From NCBI RefSeq assembly GCF_002797325.1, contig NZ_KZ454938.1:880267-944266 (forward strand): 64,000 nucleotides of DNA, given 5' to 3'. Below, piece by piece: positions 43,460 to 52,124 of this stretch. The stretch's first letter is position 1. Every line of letters begins with the position of its first letter. A model generated the notes under the pieces. That model was not told the DNA's origin. It worked only from the letters and a program-made list of their open reading frames with translations, and ran no database searches. A program made the translations under genes and the position numbers. The DNA comes from Bacillus sp. FJAT-45037 (GTDB taxonomy: Bacteria > Bacillota > Bacilli > Bacillales > Bacillaceae_D).

Positions 43460-43624
43460 AAAAGCTTGTCGCAGCTGAACGAGTCATTTCCGCTTTTAGT
43501 GATATCGAGCTACAATGACTAGCTGCTCGAGGTCTTTTCTGCCTAAAATAGTTTGGCAAAGGGCGGCCAAGCCTATTTCATTCAGAAAAGCTTGTCGCAG
43601 CTGAACGAGTCATTTCCGCTTTTA
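43460..43624 (-). repeat. Duplicated 39-nt unit related to the AAAAGCGGA modules
   Basis: The same 39 bases occur at 43460-43498 and 43586-43624 (beginning AAAAGCTTGTCGCAGCTGAA), without visible differences, 87 bases apart. On the minus strand each begins TAAAAGCGGAAATGACTCGTT, the same type of opening as the modules at 2.5 and 22.7 kb. Each unit has inverted ends AAAAGC/GCTTTT. The spacer also contains AGCTGCTCGAGG. Confidence 0.75.
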
Positions 43625-43678
43625 CTTGTATAACGTTTTTTTGTTAAGACACACTACTTGATAAGGGTGGTGGAGTCG

Positions 43679-44974
43679 GTGAAGAAGTCCGTGATTCAAA
43701 AATTGATTGGTGATATTGAAGTAACGCGGGAACTGGTTCTTCTTTTAACCATAGGGGGTTTGTATGCGTTAAGCATTGCGTTATCAAATACATTTGTCAA
43801 TGTGTACTTGTGGAAGCAGTCCGGAGAATTTATTGATCTGGCCCTATATAATTTAACCGCTGTTATTTTTCAACCATTAACCTTTATCTTAGCTGGACGT
43901 TGGGCGAAGAAAATTGATCGAGTGATTGTGCTGAGGTTAGGAGTTATTTTCTTAGCTGGATTTTATTCTACCGTTCTTTTATTGGGTGATTTGGCGAGTC
44001 ATTATTTAATCGTATTAGGAGCATTACTTGGAATTGGATTTGGCTTTTATTGGTTAGCGTTTAACGTATTAACCTTTGAAATCACTGAACCGGAAACGAG
44101 AGATTTCTTTAATGGGTTTTTAGGATTGCTTACCTCATTTGCGGGTATGATAGGTCCGATTGTTTCAGGGTATGTCATTACGAGGATGGAGAAGTTTACA
44201 GGGTATTCGATCATTTTCGGTGTTTCGCTTACCTTGTTCGTTGTGGCCGTGCTAATGAGCTTTATGTTGAAAAGACGCGCGGCAGAAGGGAAGTTCTTCT
44301 TTAGACGCATACTTAAAGAGCGTAAGTATAATCCGAATTGGCGACACATTCTTCATGCTCATTTTTTTCAAGGCTTAAGAGAAGGAACTTTTTTATTTGT
44401 GATTGTTGTGTGGGTGTACATTGTCACAGGTAGTGAACTCGCAATCGGTACATATGGTCTTGTTGCTTCAGGTGTTCAATTTGTCGCATACTATGCGGCT
44501 ACAAGGTTAATCAAACCCAGTTTTCGAAAAAAGTCAATTCTTATTGGTGGTTCGATTCTTTATGCGGCGATCTTTCTCATCGTCTTTGACATCTCGTTTG
44601 CCAAACTCATCATGTATGGCGTCGTGATTTCGATTGCTTATCCGATGTTGCTCGTCCCTTATATCTCTTTGACCTATGATGTGATTGGAAAAGGGTGGAA
44701 GGCAGCAGAGATGAGAATTGAATACATCGTCGTTCGAGAATTATTTCTAAATAGCGGTCGAATTGTTTCGGTGTTGCTATTTATTTGTGCCATTGTCTTT
44801 TTCCCTGAAGAAAAAAGTATCCCTATTGTCTTAATGATTCTTGGTATAGGGCATTTTCTCATTTATTTCTTCGTTCGCCATGTGCAATTTAATAAGCCGA
44901 ACGGAGGCGAAAGTTACAGCTTTGCTCGTCAAAAAAATGGGGATGGTGGCAGCACAGGCGGAACGTCTCTGTAA
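43679..44974 (+). CDS. yqgE: MFS family membrane protein YqgE
   Basis: A major facilitator of about 431 residues with 11-12 membrane segments (LVLLLTIGGLYALSIALS and following). Substrate unknown. The start is uncertain: GTG 43679 (VKKSVIQ) was chosen, with GTG 43667 and 43670 in frame; ribosome sites are poorly spaced for all. Position between sodA and pbpA matches B. subtilis yqgE. Confidence 0.82.
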   Translation: MKKSVIQKLIGDIEVTRELVLLLTIGGLYALSIALSNTFVNVYLWKQSGEFIDLALYNLTAVIFQPLTFILAGRWAKKIDRVIVLRLGVIFLAGFYSTVLLLGDLASHYLIVLGALLGIGFGFYWLAFNVLTFEITEPETRDFFNGFLGLLTSFAGMIGPIVSGYVITRMEKFTGYSIIFGVSLTLFVVAVLMSFMLKRRAAEGKFFFRRILKERKYNPNWRHILHAHFFQGLREGTFLFVIVVWVYIVTGSELAIGTYGLVASGVQFVAYYAATRLIKPSFRKKSILIGGSILYAAIFLIVFDISFAKLIMYGVVISIAYPMLLVPYISLTYDVIGKGWKAAEMRIEYIVVRELFLNSGRIVSVLLFICAIVFFPEEKSIPIVLMILGIGHFLIYFFVRHVQFNKPNGGESYSFARQKNGDGGSTGGTSL

Positions 44975-45007
44975 ACATTTTCTAGTGATAACTAACGGGT
45001 GAAGTCT

Positions 45008-45035
45008 TTGACATCGTATGTCGATATGATATACT
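45008..45035 (+). promoter_or_regulatory. Consensus SigA promoter of the 6S RNA gene
   Basis: TTGACA (45008-45013) and TATACT (45030-45035), 16 bases apart. The expected start is about 45042. Confidence 0.75.
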
Positions 45036-45041
45036 TAGCGT

Positions 45042-45225
45042 AACAAATTAGAAATTGCCTGCCGTGTTAGTGAGCTTCACCTTGTTTCGAACCTTGCGTT
45101 TTAATAGGGAGTTCTACATTGAGTAATTAACAGCAAGCCAGCATGTTCTGGACGCTGAAGATTAATCTGCGAACACCCACCTACACAAGTAGGTTCTTGA
45201 AACAATTGAAGCAACGGCATACGCG
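45042..45225 (+). ncRNA. ssrS: 6S RNA
   Basis: Regulatory RNA that binds SigA-RNA polymerase. The sequence has features remembered from Bacillus 6S RNA: GTGTTAGTGAGC near the 5' end, AATAGGGAGTTCTACATT in the 5' side of the centre, and GAACACCCACCT in the 3' side. It folds into a rod: TGCCGT/ACGGCA, GCTTCA/TGAAGC, TTGTTTC/GAAACAA and GAACCT/AGGTTC as successive closing helices, CCTAC/GTAGG as the small 3'-side hairpin, and CAGC-CCAG/CTGG-GCTG as the terminal hairpin. A consensus promoter precedes it. The ends are estimates. Confidence 0.8.
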
Positions 45226-45239
45226 GGTACACATATTAC

Positions 45240-45268
45240 CAATAGACACCTCCACTAGGTGTCTATTG
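45240..45268 (+). other. Strong hairpin between the 6S RNA gene and pbpA
   Basis: CAATAGACACCT and AGGTGTCTATTG form a perfect 12-bp stem with a 5-base loop. No T run follows, so it may be a processing or weak termination signal, or part of the pbpA leader. Confidence 0.65.
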
Positions 45269-45304
45269 TCATGTATACACCTGAATGGATAAGGGGACTT
45301 GTGT

Positions 45305-47383
45305 ATGGGGAAAAACAAATTAAAGAGAAAAGGTCATGTTCCGGCAAGACTGAATATGCTGTTCTTTGCCGTTTTCATTCTTTTTTCAGCATTAATTTTG
45401 CGATTGGGAATGGTTCAAATTGTTGAAGGTGAAACGTATGAGAGAATATTAGATCAAACGAGTAGCTCTACAGCGAGGATCGATGCACCAAGAGGGCTTA
45501 TGATTGATCGTTACGGACATACAGTTGTTGATAATCAGTTAGAATTATCAGTTACATATACGAATCCATCAAGACGAACGTCTTCAGAAGCGATATTAGA
45601 TATCGCCAAGGACCTAGAACAATTAATTGAAATGGATACAAGCCGATTGACCGAGCGAGATCGAAAAGATTATTGGTTATTGATTCAAGACCGCGAGCGT
45701 AGGATGGAGCTTGTCACACCGGAGGAACGGAGCCAATTAGATGGTCCGTCTGAAGAGTATCAATTAGAAATTGAGCGAATAACAGATGAGTTACTCGCCG
45801 AATTGACGGATCGAGATGAGCATATACTGGCGATTTTTCGAGAAATGAGCCGTGGCTACGCGAATTCTCCGCAACGAATTAAGCGCGGGATTACTGAAGA
45901 AGAAGCAAACATTATTAGTGAGAATTTAGACCGTCTCCCAGGTGTTGACATTCAACGGGATTCACGTCGGAATTATGTGTATAGAGATGCATTTAGAACG
46001 ATTTTTGGAAATACAGGATCATTACCAAGAGAACAACTAGATTACTATTTATCAAGAGGGTATGACCGTTCTGATATTGTCGGGACAAGTTACTTAGAAC
46101 AACAGTATGAAGACGTGTTACGTGGCCAAAAAGGTGTTGTCGAAAGCATCACTAGTACCTCGGGAAATGATGTGAACCGATCTGTGAATGAGCAACCTGG
46201 TCAACGCGGCAATGATCTCGTTCTTACTTTAGACATGGAAATGCAACAAAAGTTAGATGGGATCATCGTAGACGAGATTAATAGCAAAAGTAACGCATTC
46301 ATTAAGGATCGTTCTGCTTATGCTATTATGATGGACCCGCAAACAGGTGATATTTTAGCGATGTCTGGTTACAACGATAGCCTTCAAAACAGAAACGATC
46401 AAATTGGTAACGTGACAAAATCATTTGAGATGGGATCAGCAGTTAAAGGTGCTTCTGTTTTAACCGGATTTCATTTAGGAGTTATTAGCCCAGGTCAAAC
46501 AGTCTTTGATCGACCTCTAGATTTACCAGGAAATGTGCGTAAGCGATCTTACGTCAACATGGGGAATGTCAATGATGTCAAAGCACTAGAACGATCTTCA
46601 AACGTCTATATGTTTGAGATTGCGATGCGGATGGCCGGCTATAACTATGGCACGAGTTCGGGTTTCAATATGACAAAAGTTCGTGAGGCATACAATGATA
46701 CACGATATTATTTTAGTCAATTTGGTTTAGGGGCAGATACAGGGTTAGATCTACCTGTTGGATCAACAGGTATCGATGGTGGATTTAGTGATCCTGGTAA
46801 TCTACTAGATTTAATGATTGGGCAGTTTGATACGTATACCCCTCTTCAACTGGCTCAATATATATCAACGATTGCCAACGACGGGTATCGTGTCAAACCT
46901 CGACTCGTTTCAGAAGTGCGTGAACCAAGGTTGGTGGCTGATGAGCCTGGAGCTGTTTTGCATAGCATCGAACCAAGAATTTTAAATAGAGTCGATATGT
47001 CGGATGATCATATTCAACGTGTTCAACAAGGATTTCATCAAGTGATGCAAGGTTCACAAGGAACTGGTCGAAATTTATTCGGAAATACGTCTTATAATCC
47101 TGCTGGTAAAACTGGGACAGCACAGGTTTCAGTGGCAGTAGGTGAAAGGAATAACCGAAGAGTTATTCAAGGGAACAACCAAATTCTGGTAGGGTATGCG
47201 CCGTATGACAACCCTCAAGTGGCTTTTGCGATTATCGTTCCCTACACTGTCCGAGATAATGAAGCAAACTTTGCTCAAAGTATCGGAAAGAAGATGCTTG
47301 ATGAGTACTTTGACTTATCAGAAGAACGGAATGGGCCGATCAAAGCCGATGAACCAAGCCTTGAGGAAGTAGAAGATTTTTAA
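45305..47383 (+). CDS. pbpA: Class B penicillin-binding protein (PBP2a-type transpeptidase)
   Basis: Transpeptidase for cell elongation, working with a SEDS glycosyltransferase. The 692-residue protein has an N-terminal membrane anchor (about 16-38), a dimerisation/pedestal domain, and the catalytic domain with SAVK (SxxK serine), SSN (SxN) and KTGTAQ (KTG). ATG 45305 follows AAGGGG with 8-base spacing; a TTG at 45299 is also in frame. Position and size match B. subtilis pbpA (yqgF). Confidence 0.94.
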   Translation: MGKNKLKRKGHVPARLNMLFFAVFILFSALILRLGMVQIVEGETYERILDQTSSSTARIDAPRGLMIDRYGHTVVDNQLELSVTYTNPSRRTSSEAILDIAKDLEQLIEMDTSRLTERDRKDYWLLIQDRERRMELVTPEERSQLDGPSEEYQLEIERITDELLAELTDRDEHILAIFREMSRGYANSPQRIKRGITEEEANIISENLDRLPGVDIQRDSRRNYVYRDAFRTIFGNTGSLPREQLDYYLSRGYDRSDIVGTSYLEQQYEDVLRGQKGVVESITSTSGNDVNRSVNEQPGQRGNDLVLTLDMEMQQKLDGIIVDEINSKSNAFIKDRSAYAIMMDPQTGDILAMSGYNDSLQNRNDQIGNVTKSFEMGSAVKGASVLTGFHLGVISPGQTVFDRPLDLPGNVRKRSYVNMGNVNDVKALERSSNVYMFEIAMRMAGYNYGTSSGFNMTKVREAYNDTRYYFSQFGLGADTGLDLPVGSTGIDGGFSDPGNLLDLMIGQFDTYTPLQLAQYISTIANDGYRVKPRLVSEVREPRLVADEPGAVLHSIEPRILNRVDMSDDHIQRVQQGFHQVMQGSQGTGRNLFGNTSYNPAGKTGTAQVSVAVGERNNRRVIQGNNQILVGYAPYDNPQVAFAIIVPYTVRDNEANFAQSIGKKMLDEYFDLSEERNGPIKADEPSLEEVEDF

Positions 47384-47388
47384 TACAA

Positions 47389-47433
47389 AGGAAGCTTGCC
47401 CAGTTACTAAAACTGAGGCAAGCTTCTTTTTTT
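47389..47433. terminator. Bidirectional terminator after pbpA
   Basis: GAAGCTTGCC and GGCAAGCTTC pair, with CAGT/ACTG extending the stem, followed by eight T; the convergent gene begins at once. Confidence 0.88.
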
Positions 47434-47936
47434 TACGTGATTCTGTTGACGATATCGCGGAAGCTCATTGTGCTGCTTACTTCAAAATCACCGGCACGTA
47501 CTTTTTCAGCTAAGTTATTTTGTTCTAGAAAAGATAGAAAATCACTCGCACTCTCTATGATCATCGCATTCTCTAATTGATTGGCGACATCTGCCGAGCT
47601 TGTCCCTGCTGTGATCGATAGTGTCATCGTGTACACATTAACGGTATCAACGCTCACATTTTCAGGTAGATTTTCCACTTCCTCAGTAGGAGCTTCTTCT
47701 ACAACAGGTTCCTCTGTTACAGGCTCTTCATCAGCTGTTGCTGTCGGTTCCTCGGCTGCTACATAATATCCTGCTTCTTGTAAACGAGTCATCATCTCAG
47801 CGACCTCTAATTCTTCCTGCTCAACAATAGTAATTGGTTCTTGGATCTGAGTGGGTGAGAGAGCGTATGTGGCCCATATAATACCTGATGCGAGCACCAT
47901 CCCACCAGCTAAACCGCGTAATCCATTTGGTGACAT
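47433..47936 (-). CDS. Anchored protein with an MltG N-terminal-like domain
   Basis: A 167-residue protein: an N-terminal membrane segment (about 8-26), a long Glu/Pro/Val/Thr linker (about 60-95) and a C-terminal domain (about 100-167; ADVANQLENAMIIESASDF then AGDFEVSSTMSFRDIVNRIT). That domain resembles the LysM-like part that precedes the catalytic domain of the endolytic transglycosylase MltG (YceG), but the catalytic domain is absent. It probably binds peptidoglycan outside the membrane. It follows the next gene by two bases. Confidence 0.65.
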   Translation of the reverse strand: MSPNGLRGLAGGMVLASGIIWATYALSPTQIQEPITIVEQEELEVAEMMTRLQEAGYYVAAEEPTATADEEPVTEEPVVEEAPTEEVENLPENVSVDTVNVYTMTLSITAGTSSADVANQLENAMIIESASDFLSFLEQNNLAEKVRAGDFEVSSTMSFRDIVNRIT

Positions 47937-47938
47937 AA

Positions 47939-48304
47939 TTATTGGCCCCCTGTAGTAAGCCTATCAGTTGATTCAATCATACGTTCAACTTCAAGTGATG
48001 TAAGACCCGTCTTTTCAGCAATGATTTCTAACGTGTACCCTTTGCTGTGAAGATCCTCCACTTCGTCTACTAGTTTTTGCGTAGAGGCAGACCTTGTGAC
48101 ACGTGGCTGATCTGTATTGCTCACGAGCAACTCTTCTTCTAGAATTCGAATCTTTTTCTTTAACTGATAGATCTCTTGCATTAGTGTAATTGAAAAGTTC
48201 TCCATTTGTCGTTCTACTTCTGTTGCCTTGTCTTTACGGAAGAAAGATAAAACAAAAAGGAGAATGGCAATTACTAAGAGAATCATGATAGTCCATTCGA
48301 TCAT
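47939..48304 (-). CDS. Membrane-anchored coiled-coil protein with C-terminal helix-turn-helix
   Basis: A 121-residue protein with an N-terminal membrane segment (about 4-22), a coiled coil (about 28-62; METVERQMENF-type heptads, LKKKIRILEEELL) and a C-terminal segment (about 78-112; VDEVEDLHSKGYTLEIIAEK, then TGLTSLEVERMI) resembling a DUF6115/SwrB-like helix-turn-helix. Function unknown. It forms a two-gene unit with the MltG-like gene. Confidence 0.65.
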   Translation of the reverse strand: MIEWTIMILLVIAILLFVLSFFRKDKATEVERQMENFSITLMQEIYQLKKKIRILEEELLVSNTDQPRVTRSASTQKLVDEVEDLHSKGYTLEIIAEKTGLTSLEVERMIESTDRLTTGGQ

Positions 48305-48665
48305 CTTACAACCCTTCTCTCTATAAACTTCTATTTTACTACTCTATTATACACGTTTCTATCACCTACAAAAAAGTGGTTTTCGTCCTACTTCCTCGAC
48401 AAATTATAAATGAAACGCTTACAAAATAAGGATGCGAGCTTCTTACGGTAAAAACGACACGACCGTATGACACCATTCGCTATCGAATAGTGACGAAAAA
48501 TTTATTTATGCTTAACAAACACAAGCTGAGTAAGTGCGTGACAAAAACAGACATTTTACCCCTGCTTGTTCAGATATGCGATGGTCGGTATGATTAATAT
48601 AACAAGATATGCAACGTTTTCACCGATTATGTAAAGTCAGCTTCGACACTTTTGGAGGTGTAGAA
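48305..48665 (+). other. Gap with two short inverted repeats before the polysaccharide cluster
   Basis: TACGGT/ACCGTA near 48455-48479 and CACCATTCG/CGAATAGTG near 48471-48492 could form alternative hairpins upstream of the promoter at 48566. No gene was seen. A cre-like TGAAACGCTTACA at about 48410 is one base short of the usual CcpA site. Confidence 0.4.
48566..48594 (+). promoter_or_regulatory. SigA-type promoter of the polysaccharide cluster
   Basis: TTGTTC (48566-48571) and TATGAT (48589-48594) are 17 bases apart, about 70 bases before the DUF4912 gene. Confidence 0.55.
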
Positions 48666-49304
48666 ATGATAGAAGATATTGTTAAATTACGAGAAAAAGG
48701 GTTTTCTTTTCGAAAGATCGCAAAAGAACTCGGAACGACGGTTGGAAAAGTGCAATATCGATTCCAGAAACATCAAGAAGAACGACAAACGAAAAAGGAG
48801 ATTATACTAATGCCTAAAGAGATGAGAAGAGAATTACCAGCATCGTATGAACGGGATGAGTTAATGCTTCTACCAAGAACGCCGACTAGCTTGCATGCTT
48901 ATTTTGAAACGAGTCACTTTACAAGACAATTGATTGAACATCAAATGAGAACACCTTGGCATGAACTTCAGAAGGTATTGCGTTTGTATGATATCACAGC
49001 GATCGATTTTAATGGTCATCATTCTCATCGATTTGTGGATGCGGATCTCCCTGAGGTGACAAACAATTGGTATTTTCATGGGGTAGAAGAAAATCGTACA
49101 TACATCCTAGACCTTGGAGTAAGAACAAGAGATCATTCATTCTTTTCAATCATGCGCTCGAATCCGATTGATACACCACGATTGAAAAGTAGCATGCGAG
49201 GGCAGTATCAAGAAGCCCTACACAATTGGCAGCAAGGTGTAAGTAACGACCCACAATGGCTAGAGCATTTTAGTACGTATTCATATTATGAGTCTACGAA
49301 ATAA
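48666..49304 (+). CDS. DUF4912 protein with N-terminal helix-turn-helix
   Basis: A 212-residue protein. Residues 1-40 look like a small helix-turn-helix (MIEDIVKLREKGFSFRKIAK), and the remainder matches DUF4912 (ELMLLPRTPTSLHAYFETS; NWYFHGVEENRTYILDLGV; IMRSNPIDTPR). DUF4912 is thought to bind carbohydrate and is often encoded beside glycosidase genes. ATG 48666 follows GGAGGTG. Being first in the polysaccharide cluster, it may regulate it or help with substrate handling. Confidence 0.8.
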   Translation: MIEDIVKLREKGFSFRKIAKELGTTVGKVQYRFQKHQEERQTKKEIILMPKEMRRELPASYERDELMLLPRTPTSLHAYFETSHFTRQLIEHQMRTPWHELQKVLRLYDITAIDFNGHHSHRFVDADLPEVTNNWYFHGVEENRTYILDLGVRTRDHSFFSIMRSNPIDTPRLKSSMRGQYQEALHNWQQGVSNDPQWLEHFSTYSYYESTK

Positions 49305-49318
49305 GGAGGAGAGCGACA

Positions 49319-52108
49319 TTGTCAAAAGGTTATTTTTCATTTATCCTTCATGCCCATTTACCTTATGTGAGACATGAAGAAGAGGGTCGATTAGAAGAAC
49401 GGTGGTTGTTTGAAGCATTAACAGAGACGTACATTCCACTCCTATGGTCTATAGAAGAGGCAGGAGCAATAGATGCGATGACGATCTCCTTTACCCCGCC
49501 GTTAATGGAGATGCTAGCAGACCCACTAATGCAAGAGCGTTACCTGCACTATTTATTGAAGACGGAAGAATTATTAAGGAAAGAAACTGTCTTACTTGAA
49601 GAAGACGAGGCATTCAATCCTTTGGTGCCTTTCTATCAGAATAGATATCGGAAAATTCGTGAAACTTTCCTTGCATGGGAAAAAAATATCTTAAAAGCCT
49701 ATAAGGATTTAAATGAAAAAGGTCTCGTTACCCTTATGACATCTGCAGCAACTCATGCCTTTTTACCTTATGTAAAAACAGAATCTGCAGTTCGTGCCCA
49801 AATTAGAGAAGGTGTTCGTGCTTTTGAAAAGCATTTCGGCTACAGACCAAAAGGTTTTTGGTTACCTGAATGTGCGTTTGCTCCAGGGATTGATCGAATC
49901 TTAATCGAAGAGGGCATTCAATATACATTTGTAGATGAACATACGGTATTAAGTGCTGATCCGAAACCATCGAGACAAGCTGGTGCCCCGATATATTCTC
50001 CTCATGGCTTAATCTTATTTCCGCGACATACGGAACTGTCGAGTAAAGTGTGGAGTTCTTCACTAGGCTATCCGGGTGATGTTGATTATCGTGAGTTTTA
50101 CCGCGATATCGGATACGAACGAGATTGGGACTATATTAAATCGTATGTACATGAAGATGGGATTCGCGTTGACACAGGATTGAAATATCATCGCATCACA
50201 GGTCAAACAGAACATAAAGAGCCATATAACCGCGAATGGGCTGAGCAGAAGATCACGCATCACGCCACCAATTATGTGGAAACAATTAACTCTTTTGCTG
50301 ATCAAAACCAACAGCAGTGCTATCCACCTTACTACATGGCCGCTCCATTTGACGCTGAGTTATTCGGTCACTGGTGGTTTGAAGGAACAGAGTGGATCGG
50401 ACAAGTTTTACAAATGGCGAGCGAGAATGTTCCCTTTGTAAGTCCAGAAACGTATATTGACCGACATTTTCAAGACTTTGAAACGAATCATATTTCCTTT
50501 TCAACATGGGGCAGAGAAGGATACGGGGATGTTTGGTTAAGCCCTAAAAATGATTATATGTATCGACATCTTCATCGATTAGAGCAAGATTTAGCTACTG
50601 TGGTTGCCCTTAAAGCAGCACCGACGGACCTAGAGAAACGATTAATGGATCAAATGGTACGCGAGTGGATGTTAGCTGTTAGTAGTGATTGGGCGTTTAT
50701 TGTCGATGGTGATAGTGCCGTTCAATATGCGAAGGAACGTTTTGACACGCATGTCTCCCGCTTTGATGAGCAAAAGGAGCAATTGTTTTCTCATCAAATT
50801 GAAGAGAGTTGGGTTTTACAACAAGAAAAAGAGTTTCCGTTTTTAGACAATATTGACATGTCGGTATTTCTATCCAATCACGACTCCTATGTTGTTCAGA
50901 AATCCGAAGAGAACGTGGCAGAAGCGAAAAGACGGACGATCTTAATGCTTAGTTGGGAATTCCCACCGATGATGGTTGGAGGCCTATCGCGCCATGTATT
51001 TGATCTATCCCGTGCGCTTGTAAACGATGGGCATACAGTTCACGTATTAACATCTGAAGTTCATGGCTACCCAGCTTATGAGGTGAACCAAGGTGTTCAT
51101 GTTCATCGCTTAAAAGGCTTACAACCTGAAGCAACATCGTTTTTTAATTGGGTTGGAAGTTTAAATGTGGCGATGGCATCATACGGTGAAAAGCTCAGTC
51201 GAACAGAACGCTTTGACGTCATACACGCTCATGATTGGCTTGTAGGAGTGGCGGCAACGAGCTTAAAGAAAAAATTAAATATTCCGCTACTTGCGACGAT
51301 TCATGCGACAGAGCATGGACGAAATAACGGCATTCACTCTGAGCTTCAATATGAGATTAACCAGAAGGAATGGGAATTAACGTATGAAGCCGATCGCGTC
51401 ATTGTATGTAGTGATTACATGAAAAAAGAATTAGAGACCATTTTCTCCTTACCAGAAGAGAAGCTAAGTGTCATTCCAAATGGAGTCGACCTAGACTTAA
51501 TTCGCTCAATAAAAGATTCAGCCACTTCACTTCAGCCAAATGACAAATTTACGGTCTTTACCGTTGGGCGTATGGTGAAGGAAAAAGGGTTTCAAACGGT
51601 CATAGATGCGGCTGATGTATTTAGAGAAAAAGGCATAGGAATCCAATTTGTCTTAGCTGGCAAGGGACCAATGTTAACAGAGTATCAACAACAAGTCAGT
51701 GATAGAAACTTAAACGAGTATGTTCGATTTTTAGGATTTATTACAGATGAAGAGCGAAATGATTGGTTTAGCCTAGCGGATGCGGCAATCTTCCCGAGTT
51801 TATACGAACCTTTTGGCATCGTAGCTCTTGAAGGAATGGCTGCTGGAAAACCAACCATTGTCTCTGATGTAGGCGGTCTATCCTCAATTATTGCTCATGG
51901 TGAAAACGGATTAAAGATGATTCCTGGTGACAAAGAGAGTTTAGTGACACAAGTGATGTATTTATATAATCATCCGATCACTCGAGAAGCGCTAGCTACA
52001 CAAGGCTTGCGTGATGTCAAAATGAAATTTGATTGGGGCGCTATTGCTAAGCAAACTGAAAGAGAATTTGAGATATGTTTAGCCGGTCAACTAGTGGCGG
52101 CGAATTAA
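49319..52108 (+). CDS. GH57 alpha-glucan enzyme fused to GT4 glycosyltransferase
   Basis: A 929-residue fusion. The N-terminal half (about 1-520) is GH57 (DUF1957): LHAHLPYVRHEE near 10-21, nucleophile Glu184 in GFWLPECAF, acid Asp345 in PFDAELFGHWWFEG, the pattern of branching-type enzymes. The C-terminal half (about 535-929) is GT-B glycosyltransferase 4, with GGLSRHV, HAHDWL, PNGVD and SLYEPFGIVALEGMA, the pattern of starch/glycogen-synthase-like enzymes. Elongation and branching could therefore be on one chain. TTG 49319 follows AAGGAGGA with 8-base spacing. Confidence 0.88.
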   Translation: MSKGYFSFILHAHLPYVRHEEEGRLEERWLFEALTETYIPLLWSIEEAGAIDAMTISFTPPLMEMLADPLMQERYLHYLLKTEELLRKETVLLEEDEAFNPLVPFYQNRYRKIRETFLAWEKNILKAYKDLNEKGLVTLMTSAATHAFLPYVKTESAVRAQIREGVRAFEKHFGYRPKGFWLPECAFAPGIDRILIEEGIQYTFVDEHTVLSADPKPSRQAGAPIYSPHGLILFPRHTELSSKVWSSSLGYPGDVDYREFYRDIGYERDWDYIKSYVHEDGIRVDTGLKYHRITGQTEHKEPYNREWAEQKITHHATNYVETINSFADQNQQQCYPPYYMAAPFDAELFGHWWFEGTEWIGQVLQMASENVPFVSPETYIDRHFQDFETNHISFSTWGREGYGDVWLSPKNDYMYRHLHRLEQDLATVVALKAAPTDLEKRLMDQMVREWMLAVSSDWAFIVDGDSAVQYAKERFDTHVSRFDEQKEQLFSHQIEESWVLQQEKEFPFLDNIDMSVFLSNHDSYVVQKSEENVAEAKRRTILMLSWEFPPMMVGGLSRHVFDLSRALVNDGHTVHVLTSEVHGYPAYEVNQGVHVHRLKGLQPEATSFFNWVGSLNVAMASYGEKLSRTERFDVIHAHDWLVGVAATSLKKKLNIPLLATIHATEHGRNNGIHSELQYEINQKEWELTYEADRVIVCSDYMKKELETIFSLPEEKLSVIPNGVDLDLIRSIKDSATSLQPNDKFTVFTVGRMVKEKGFQTVIDAADVFREKGIGIQFVLAGKGPMLTEYQQQVSDRNLNEYVRFLGFITDEERNDWFSLADAAIFPSLYEPFGIVALEGMAAGKPTIVSDVGGLSSIIAHGENGLKMIPGDKESLVTQVMYLYNHPITREALATQGLRDVKMKFDWGAIAKQTEREFEICLAGQLVAAN

Positions 52109-52124
52109 AAGGAGGCGATGTGTA

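Noticed and set aside
48405-48422. CcpA cre site TGAAACGCTTACA upstream of the polysaccharide cluster
   Set aside because: One base shorter than the consensus TGWAANCGNTNWCA, so the half-site spacing is wrong.
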